In this document: piece after piece, positions 5,256 to 10,346 of the stretch
How the letters are laid out: each line of letters starts with the position of its first letter
Numbering within the stretch: the first letter of the stretch is position 1
Assembly: GCA_030615365.1 (NCBI GenBank)
Contig: JAUWZM010000085.1
Location: 1 to 10,346, forward strand
Length of the DNA: 10,346 bases
DNA from: Candidatus Aerophobota bacterium
GTDB taxonomy: Bacteria; Aerophobota; Aerophobia; Aerophobales; B3-G15
Direction of reading: 5' to 3'
Position numbers and translations under genes: made by a program
The notes under the pieces: model-generated
Database searches by the model: none
Told to the model about the DNA's origin: nothing
The model's input: the letters and a program-made list of their open reading frames with translations, nothing else

Positions 5256-5885
5256 ATGATTATAGAAAAACTTGTGGTAGGGGAACTACAAGCTAACTGC
5301 TACATAGTAGCAGATGAGAAATCCGGAAGGGCACTAGTAATTGATCCTGGAGAAGAGGCAGAGAAAATACTCGGGGTAATTACACAAAACGAGTTAAAGG
5401 TTATCTATATTGTAAATACTCATGCTCATATAGACCACATAGGTGCAAATGATATAATAAGAGAGAAAACAAGTGCTTCTTTGCTTATCCATCCAGTTGA
5501 TGCTCACCTTTTGGAAAATATAGAAATGAATTTATCCATAATGACGAATAAAGAAAGGAGATTCCTGCCCCCTACCAGAATGATTAGGGACGGAGATGAG
5601 GTAAAATTAGACCAGATTTGCCTGCAAGTGCTGCACACTCCCGGGCACACCCCGGGAAGTATCTGCCTGTATATAAAGGATGAGAGAGTCTTTAGCGGGG
5701 ATACTCTTTTTTCTGGTTCAGTGGGAAGAGTTGATTTACCAGGAGGTAGCTTTATAGACTTACAAAACTCTATTAGAGAAAAACTGTTAACCCTTCCAAG
5801 AAAAGTTATAGTGCATCCAGGACATGGTCCTGACACTACTATAGGAAAGGAGAAAAAGAGTAATCCATTTATAAATATAGGGTAG
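5256..5885 (+). CDS. Metallo-beta-lactamase fold hydrolase (glyoxalase II-like)
   Basis: The 209-residue protein has all metal ligands of the superfamily: THAHIDH with His 56, His 58, Asp 60 and His 61, then TPGHTPGS with His 131, SGDTLF with Asp 149, and VHPGH with His 190. The LFSGSVGRVDLPGG segment is typical of the short YcbL-like hydroxyacylglutathione hydrolase group. Such proteins bind two metals and hydrolyse thioesters or related esters; the exact substrate cannot be read here. It lacks the C-terminal helical domain of true glyoxalase II. ATG 5256 follows GGCAGG. The start lies 26 bases past a repeat element. The DUF123 gene follows after 7 bases, suggesting co-transcription. Confidence 0.93.
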   Translation: MIIEKLVVGELQANCYIVADEKSGRALVIDPGEEAEKILGVITQNELKVIYIVNTHAHIDHIGANDIIREKTSASLLIHPVDAHLLENIEMNLSIMTNKERRFLPPTRMIRDGDEVKLDQICLQVLHTPGHTPGSICLYIKDERVFSGDTLFSGSVGRVDLPGGSFIDLQNSIREKLLTLPRKVIVHPGHGPDTTIGKEKKSNPFINIG

Positions 5886-5892
5886 ATAGACA

Positions 5893-6360
5893 ATGGAAAA
5901 TTCACAGTATCGATATAGTCAGGAAAAAATAAAAGGCGTATATGTTTTATTTATCCGGGTAGAAAGGGATGCTGTAGTCAATATTGGTTCTCTGGGGAAA
6001 GTAAGATTCAACAGGGGCAGTTACGCGTATGTTGGCTCTGCCCAAAATGGAATTGAAAAAAGAATTGCCAGGCACCTGAAAAGAGAAAAAAGAAAATTCT
6101 GGCATATTGATTATTTATTAACACAAAGCTGCGTGAAAATTGAAAAAATTGCCTACAAAGAGGGATCGAAGGAGGAAGAGTGCAGGACAGCACAAATTTT
6201 TTTTAAATTTGGCCAGCCGATTACAGGATTTGGATGCTCTGATTGTCCCTGCAAGAGCCATCTTTTTAAGATAAGAGGAAGTTTCATAAACGATGAGGTA
6301 ACCTACTCTTTATTTTTAACTGTGAATCTTGCAATGTCTCACTACCTAAAAGTTGTGTAA
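5893..6360 (+). CDS. DUF123 GIY-YIG domain protein (putative nuclease)
   Basis: The 155-residue protein shows a GIY-YIG-like core: GVYVL (15-19) and YAYVG (44-48) replace the usual GIY and YIG, followed by an Arg-rich helix EKRIARHLKREKRKFWHIDY (55-74). The C-terminal half carries GFGCSDCPCKSHLF (112-125), the Cys-rich signature of DUF123 (Uri superfamily). Members occur mostly in archaea and thermophilic bacteria. Endonuclease activity is suggested by the fold but not proven for most. ATG 5893 is 7 bases after the preceding stop, with AGGG at 5879-5882, so translational coupling to the hydrolase gene is likely. The last 20 residues are hydrophobic and less conserved in character. Confidence 0.88.
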   Translation: MENSQYRYSQEKIKGVYVLFIRVERDAVVNIGSLGKVRFNRGSYAYVGSAQNGIEKRIARHLKREKRKFWHIDYLLTQSCVKIEKIAYKEGSKEEECRTAQIFFKFGQPITGFGCSDCPCKSHLFKIRGSFINDEVTYSLFLTVNLAMSHYLKVV

Positions 6361-6471
6361 TAAAAATGAGCCACTAAAAGAACCTGAATTCACTGAAAAT
6401 TTTAAGAGGTAATATTAGACTTTCTCTTGATTTCCAGCATCTTCAATGGTCAAAAAATCTTCACTTTATAT

Positions 6472-6477
6472 GGAGGA
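6472..6477 (+). promoter_or_regulatory. Ribosome binding site that fixes the pyk start
   Basis: GGAGGA stands seven bases before ATG 6484. An upstream in-frame start at 6427 would add 19 residues unlike any pyruvate kinase and has no such site. The 123 bases between the DUF123 stop and this ATG hold no clear promoter that I can see. Confidence 0.85.
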
Positions 6478-6483
6478 ATTAAA

Positions 6484-7923
6484 ATGAAACGCACCAAGAT
6501 AGTTTGCACTATTGGTCCTGCTTCAAGGTCTCCTGAACTAATAGAGAAAATGATAAAAAATGGTATGGATGTCGCTCGTTTGAATTTTTCTCATGGTGGC
6601 TACAAAGAACACTCTTTAGCTCAAGAGTATATTCATCAGGCTTCGTTAAAATTAGGCAAGCCCGTAGCTATTCTTCAAGATTTAGGTGGTTCAAAAATCA
6701 GAATAGGTTCAATCCAAAGAGAACCTGCGATATTGAAAGAAGGGTCTATCTTTACTCTCACCACCAGAAATATTCCAGGAAATGATAGGGAAGTTTCTAT
6801 CACCTATCCTCTTTTGCCCCGAAAGGTAAAAAAAGGACAAACTATCCTCCTTGCCGACGGCTCTCTAGAACTTAAAGTCAAAGAGTTAATATCGAAAGAC
6901 ATTACATGTTTAGTAATTACAGGGGGACAGTTATTCTCCCATAAAGGAATAAATTTGCCCTCAGGAGCCTTTGATATGTTCCATCTTACCGAGAAGGATC
7001 GAAAAGATATTCTCTTTGGGATAGAGCATAAATTTGATTTTATTGGCATCTCTTTTGTTAGAGAAGCTGAGGATATTTTAAAAGTGAGAAAAATTTTAAA
7101 AGAAAAAAGAGGAGAAAAGATTTCCTTAATTGCGAAGATTGAAAAACAGGAAGCTTTAAATAATATTGATGAGATAATCCAGGTAGCTGATGGAATAATG
7201 ATAGCTCGAGGTGATTTAGGAGTGGAAATACCCTTGCAAAAGGTACCTTTAGTTCAAAAAACAATTATCAGGAAATGCAATTTAGTGGGAAAACCTGTAA
7301 TCACTGCTACTCAAATGCTGAAATCAATGGTTGAAAACCCTCGTCCCACCAGAGCAGAGGTTACAGATGTAGCGAATGCTATCTTTGATGGAACTGATGC
7401 ACTTATGTTATCAGAAGAAACAGCCATAGGAAAATACCCTCTCAAGTCAGTAATGACAATGGGTAAAATAGCAGTTGAAGCTGAAAAGGCTCTGGATTAT
7501 GAGAAAACTTTAAAAGAAAGAGCACTTTCAGTGAAACCTACTGTTCCAGATGCGATAAGTCATGCTACCTGTCAGATCTCTCAAGATTTAAAGGCAGCAG
7601 TTATTATTACTTTTACTTTCTCTGGGAGCACTGCTCGAATGGTAGCCCGATATCGTCCTCGTGCGCCAATCATCGCAAGAAGTCCTAAAGAGAGCACCGT
7701 AAAAAAACTAACTCTTTCCTGGGGGGTGTATCCTCTCCAAAGTGCAGAATTAAGGGATACAGATGATATGATACAAGAAGCAAAAAAGATAGCCCTGGAA
7801 ACGGATCTCACTAAAAAAGGGGATAAAATAGTAATTACAGCAGGTATCCCATTTGCAATCCCAGGCAATACGAACATAATAAAAGTAGAAACAGTGAATG
7901 GTGAGAAAGAGGATGGGAAGTGA
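6484..7923 (+). CDS. pyk: Pyruvate kinase
   Basis: The 479-residue enzyme transfers phosphate from phosphoenolpyruvate to ADP, the last step of glycolysis, in the cytoplasm. It opens with KRTKIVCTIGPAS. Metal and potassium site residues lie in ARLNFSHGG (31-39). The segment DLGGSKIRIG (66-75) departs from the common DLQGPKIR. ISFVR (189-193), the catalytic lysine in LIAKIEK (Lys 218), MIARGDLGVEIP (239-250), ITATQMLKSMVENPRPTRAE (273-292) and FDGTDALMLSEETA (301-314) follow. The C-terminal allosteric domain starts near 350 with TFTFSGSTARMVARYRP (376-392). There is no extra PEP-utiliser domain, unlike many Bacillales enzymes. The MFS gene overlaps its stop by four bases. A complete, ordinary gene. 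Confidence 0.97.
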   Translation: MKRTKIVCTIGPASRSPELIEKMIKNGMDVARLNFSHGGYKEHSLAQEYIHQASLKLGKPVAILQDLGGSKIRIGSIQREPAILKEGSIFTLTTRNIPGNDREVSITYPLLPRKVKKGQTILLADGSLELKVKELISKDITCLVITGGQLFSHKGINLPSGAFDMFHLTEKDRKDILFGIEHKFDFIGISFVREAEDILKVRKILKEKRGEKISLIAKIEKQEALNNIDEIIQVADGIMIARGDLGVEIPLQKVPLVQKTIIRKCNLVGKPVITATQMLKSMVENPRPTRAEVTDVANAIFDGTDALMLSEETAIGKYPLKSVMTMGKIAVEAEKALDYEKTLKERALSVKPTVPDAISHATCQISQDLKAAVIITFTFSGSTARMVARYRPRAPIIARSPKESTVKKLTLSWGVYPLQSAELRDTDDMIQEAKKIALETDLTKKGDKIVITAGIPFAIPGNTNIIKVETVNGEKEDGK

Positions 7924-9125
7924 AAAATTACCAGAGAACAAAACAAAAATTGTGGCAGGGGATTGGCCTTAATATCATACTGTTAGGATTGGTTAGCTTC
8001 ATTACCGATATGAGTAGTGAGATGATTCATCCTCTTTTGCCTATGTTCATTGTTGCTTTGGGAGGAGGAGGATTAGCAGTAGGTCTAATAGGAGGATTAG
8101 GTGATAGCCTCGCCAGCATACTTAAGGTTTTTGCTGGTTTTTGGTCAGATAAATCTGGGAAAAGAAAGCCCTTTGTATTCTCCGGCTACGCCTTATCCAG
8201 TATATGCAAAATTTTTTTAGCCTTTTCCACAGTATGGCAACATATCCTTGTTTTGAAGCCTGCCGAGCGGATAGGTAAAGGTCTCAGGACTGCCCCGCGG
8301 GATGCTATCATTGCAGATTCTCCAGCTAAGCAAAGAGGAAAAGCTTTTGGCCTTCATCGGGCTATGGATACTGCAGGAGCAATCGGCGGTTCATCTCTTG
8401 CTTTTTTGTTCTTCTACTTCTTAGGTTTTAGCTATAAGAACATATTTCTCTTAGCAGGTCTTATTGGTGCAGTTGCCCTTATCCCTCTTTTATGGGTAAA
8501 GGAGAAAAGCAAAAAGCCAAAAAAAGACCTATCCTTAAAGATGGGTCTTACTAGATTATCCAGGCCCTTGAGGTGGTTTATATTTATTGCAGTTCTTTTC
8601 AGCCTGGCTAACTTCAATTATATGTTCTTCCTCCTGAGGGTAAAGGAAGCTTTTCCCAATCCTAAGACTTCAGTTGCTCTTCCGATACTCTTTTATATAT
8701 GGTTTCACATTATTTATAGCCTGTTTTCTCTTCCCATAGGGATTATATCTGATAAAATTGGGAGAAGGCCTCTTCTTATTTTAGGCTATTCTTTATTCGG
8801 GGTTACCTGTTTCGGCTTTATTTGGGGAAGATCCTGGGGACATTTCTTGATTCTCTTTGGACTTTATGGACTGGTTCATGCCTTAGTGGATGGACAACAA
8901 AGGGCCCTTGTCTCTGATTTAAGTAAAAAAGAATCAAGAGGGACTGCCCTGGGAACCTTTCATACCTGTATTGCTCTGGCTAATTTGCCAGATGGTCTTA
9001 TCGTAGGATACCTGTGGCAATATGTCCACCCATCAACGGTTTTTCTTTACGGGGCAGGAATAGGCTTCTTAGCTGCTGGGTTATTTGTTATTCTTAATTT
9101 TAAGAAGAAATGCGTAGCTATTTGA
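7920..9125 (+). CDS. Major facilitator superfamily transporter
   Basis: The 401-residue membrane protein has about 11-12 hydrophobic segments in two halves joined by a charged loop (residues 194-212). Motif A occurs twice: GFWSDKSGKRKP (73-84) and GIISDKIGRRP (274-284). ERIGKGLRTAPRDAIIADS (116-134) and LHRAMDTAGAIGG (145-157) mark a subgroup of MFS proteins common in bacteria of anoxic environments. The N-terminus, FITDMSSEMIHPLLP, is also typical of that group. The substrate is unknown; drug or metabolite efflux is the usual guess. GTG 7920 overlaps the pyk stop as GTGA, and GGATGGGAAG just before serves as ribosome binding site, so it is translationally coupled to pyruvate kinase. No terminator is evident behind it. 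Confidence 0.92.
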   Translation: MKNYQRTKQKLWQGIGLNIILLGLVSFITDMSSEMIHPLLPMFIVALGGGGLAVGLIGGLGDSLASILKVFAGFWSDKSGKRKPFVFSGYALSSICKIFLAFSTVWQHILVLKPAERIGKGLRTAPRDAIIADSPAKQRGKAFGLHRAMDTAGAIGGSSLAFLFFYFLGFSYKNIFLLAGLIGAVALIPLLWVKEKSKKPKKDLSLKMGLTRLSRPLRWFIFIAVLFSLANFNYMFFLLRVKEAFPNPKTSVALPILFYIWFHIIYSLFSLPIGIISDKIGRRPLLILGYSLFGVTCFGFIWGRSWGHFLILFGLYGLVHALVDGQQRALVSDLSKKESRGTALGTFHTCIALANLPDGLIVGYLWQYVHPSTVFLYGAGIGFLAAGLFVILNFKKKCVAI

Positions 9126-9205
9126 TGCGTAATGTTGACAAGTCCTTATGAAAAAGCTAGTAGACTAAAATAAGAGAAAAGTTTAGGATTTTCAGCTAAA
9201 GGGAG

Positions 9206-9229
9206 TATATCCGAATAGGTTCGGATATA
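9206..9229. other. Perfect 10-base inverted repeat (hairpin)
   Basis: TATATCCGAA (9206-9215), loop TAGG, and TTCGGATATA (9220-9229) pair without mismatch. No T run follows on either strand, so it is not a standard intrinsic terminator. Standing 80 bases after the MFS gene and before a gene fragment, it might be a weak transcription or RNA-end signal, or an operator for the GC-rich genes to the right. Confidence 0.6.
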
Positions 9230-9243
9230 AACAAGTTATCTGA

Positions 9244-9396
9244 AATGCTGTGCCTAAAAAGACAAAAAGGAAGGGCGAGAAAATCTTAAAACTGAAAAGT
9301 TTAGAAATAAATACCGTTTATCCCGGGCATGGCAAACCATTCCCGATGGAACTGTTTATAAAAAATCACCGAAAAAAGAATAAGGAGGAAAATTAA
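9244..9396 (+). pseudogene. C-terminal stub of a metallo-beta-lactamase fold gene
   Basis: A frame opening after TGA 9241-9243 ends at TAA 9394-9396. Its second half reads SLEINTVYPGHGKPFPMELF, the C-terminal end of many metallo-beta-lactamase hydrolases, whose His in YPGHG is the last metal ligand. The earlier ligand motifs (HxHxDH, the second His and the Asp) are missing, and I found none in other frames back to 9126. The stub differs from the intact hydrolase at 5256-5885, so it is not a copy of it. The stop abuts the ATG of the DUF4386 gene, suggesting that the latter once followed a whole hydrolase gene in an operon. Confidence 0.72.
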
Positions 9397-10164
9397 ATGT
9401 CTCAATTAAAACTAAATCAGCTTACTGATGTCGAAATAGCAGATTCCCACTGGAAGAGTCTCTACAAATTCGGCGGCGCGGCTGCCCTGATCGTAGCAGT
9501 GTTACTTCCAATCGAGATTATCGTCTTCACCGCTTATCCGCCACCTATCACAGTAATCGGCTACTTCACGCTATTTCAGAGCAATAGGCTCATTGGACTC
9601 CTCGACCTTTATCTCTTGGAAATTCCTGTCTACGCTCTTTTTGTCCCGATGTTTCTCGCCCTCTACGCTGCCCTCAGACGGGCCAATGAAAGTTATATGG
9701 CACTCGCTACGACCCTCGCTATCATTGGGGTAGCTGTCTTCCTCGCAACGAATAATCCCTTTTCCATGCTTTCCCTCAGCGACCAATACGCGGCTGCGAC
9801 AACAGACGCACAGAGATCTCTGTTTTTGGCAGCAGGGCAGGCGATGCTTGCTAATACGAGCCAGCGCGCTGTCGGGGGTTTCAACATGGGGCTTCTCCTC
9901 GTGTCCGTTGCCGGTCTGATAGTCTCAGCTGTCATGCTAAGAAGCAATATCTTCAGCAAAGTAACCGCTTATGTGGGAATTCTTGCAAATGCAGTCTCAT
10001 TAGCCGAGTACTTCAGATTAGTCTTCGTGCCAGAGGCAGTTCTCCTCCTCCTCTTCCTCGCACTTGCCTCCTGCTTACTTTTGTTAATATGGTACATCCT
10101 GATTGCCCGAAGGCTCTTTCAGATAGGGTGTCTCGAAAAAAAGACGCTTCCCCAACAATCGTAA
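9397..10164 (+). CDS. DUF4386 family membrane protein
   Basis: The 255-residue protein has a short hydrophilic N-terminus with a WKSLYKFGGAAALI entry, then about six membrane segments (near 25-46, 66-92, 101-117, 162-180, 190-207 and 213-236). The NRLIGLLDLYLLEIP segment and the order of helices match the DUF4386 family of bacterial integral membrane proteins, whose function is unknown. ATG 9397 has a perfect AAGGAGG eight bases upstream. GC content and codons (GCG, CTC, GTC, CGC) are clearly richer than in the genes to the left, a sign of a different origin. The next gene, a flavodoxin-domain protein, starts 12 bases after its stop; the pair is likely an operon. Confidence 0.85.
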   Translation: MSQLKLNQLTDVEIADSHWKSLYKFGGAAALIVAVLLPIEIIVFTAYPPPITVIGYFTLFQSNRLIGLLDLYLLEIPVYALFVPMFLALYAALRRANESYMALATTLAIIGVAVFLATNNPFSMLSLSDQYAAATTDAQRSLFLAAGQAMLANTSQRAVGGFNMGLLLVSVAGLIVSAVMLRSNIFSKVTAYVGILANAVSLAEYFRLVFVPEAVLLLLFLALASCLLLLIWYILIARRLFQIGCLEKKTLPQQS

Positions 10165-10176
10165 AAGGAGATAACT

Positions 10177-10346
10177 ATGTCAGCTTCGGTTTTGGTAGGA
10201 TACGCAACACGTTACGGCTCAACACAGGAAGTTGCCGAGGCAGTCGCGGCGACGCTGCGCGAATGTGGGCTTGAGGTAGATATTCAGTCCATGCGGAAAG
10301 TGTGTACACTCGCAGGGTACAGCGCGGTCGTGCTGGGTGCGCCGCT
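10177..10346 (+). CDS. Flavodoxin-domain protein, N-terminal part (cut by window edge)
   Basis: Fifty-six complete codons are visible from ATG 10177, which has AAAAGGAG just upstream. LVGYATRYGSTQEVAEAVAA is the first strand and phosphate-binding loop for FMN, with Thr, Gly, Ser and Thr in TRYGST, and AGYSAVVLGAP is the third strand. This form is close to the flavodoxin domain of HemG-like protoporphyrinogen oxidase homologues and stand-alone flavodoxin-fold proteins, which carry electrons via FMN in the cytoplasm. Which of these it is depends on the missing C-terminal part. GC content exceeds 60 percent in the line from 10201, far above the rest of the window. Confidence 0.88.
   Translation, partial: MSASVLVGYATRYGSTQEVAEAVAATLRECGLEVDIQSMRKVCTLAGYSAVVLGAP

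Noticed and set aside
6427..6483. Longer N-terminus of pyruvate kinase
   Set aside because: The extra 19 residues are unlike the family and the strong GGAGGA site selects ATG 6484.
9135..9163. TTGACA with TAGTAG as a promoter behind the MFS gene
   Set aside because: The -10 matches only three of six positions, and no gene with a proper start lies close by.
9206..9229. Hairpin as intrinsic terminator for pyk-MFS
   Set aside because: No U-rich tract follows on either strand and the stem is AT-rich at its base.
10089..10274. 61-codon frame across the DUF4386-flavodoxin junction
   Set aside because: It is out of frame with both real genes and has no binding site.

Overview
The window looks like a chromosomal segment of an uncultured, AT-rich and possibly thermophilic bacterium. 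Bacterial signs are strong Shine-Dalgarno sites, a perfect sigma70-type promoter at 4924-4952, rarA and a classical pyruvate kinase. The gene set also includes families frequent in archaea and thermophiles (adenosine-specific kinase, DUF123 GIY-YIG protein), and the CRISPR repeat ends in GATTGAAAC as in type I/III systems. No marker gene fixes the phylum.

Left part (1-2472), accessory DNA. A gene tail at the left edge is followed by a CRISPR leader and a nine-repeat, eight-spacer array (317-955). Next comes a toxin-antitoxin-like pair: a PIN-domain gene split by one extra A in an A run, and a small overlapping partner gene. Then a second, diverged copy of the same leader (1802-1982) is followed by just one CRISPR repeat (1983-2019). 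No cas gene is visible. The rest, up to 2472, holds possible gene remnants and a cluster of small hairpins, each with TGTAG at one foot, which resemble REP elements.

Middle part (2473-5255), housekeeping genes. On the minus strand an adenosine-specific kinase gene precedes rarA (replication fork maintenance) with a 14-base gap. Divergent from them is a short DUF2007 protein, which converges on a DUF167/YggU-family gene carrying a consensus promoter. The gap 4899-5255 holds a MITE-like element of about 248 bases with a 10-base inverted terminal repeat and two more TGTAG hairpins inside.

Right part (5256-10346), plus strand. A glyoxalase II-like metallo-beta-lactamase hydrolase is followed closely by a DUF123 GIY-YIG protein. 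Pyruvate kinase is followed by an MFS transporter whose GTG start overlaps the pyk stop, so the two are probably translated together. After a 271-base gap containing a perfect hairpin and the C-terminal stub of a second metallo-beta-lactamase gene, base composition becomes clearly more GC-rich. There lie a DUF4386 membrane protein and the start of a flavodoxin-domain gene cut by the window edge, which look like a more recently acquired block.

The most unusual features are the duplicated CRISPR leader with a lone repeat, the toxin-antitoxin pair lying between the two leaders, and the family of GTAG-footed hairpins whose stems vary but stay paired.
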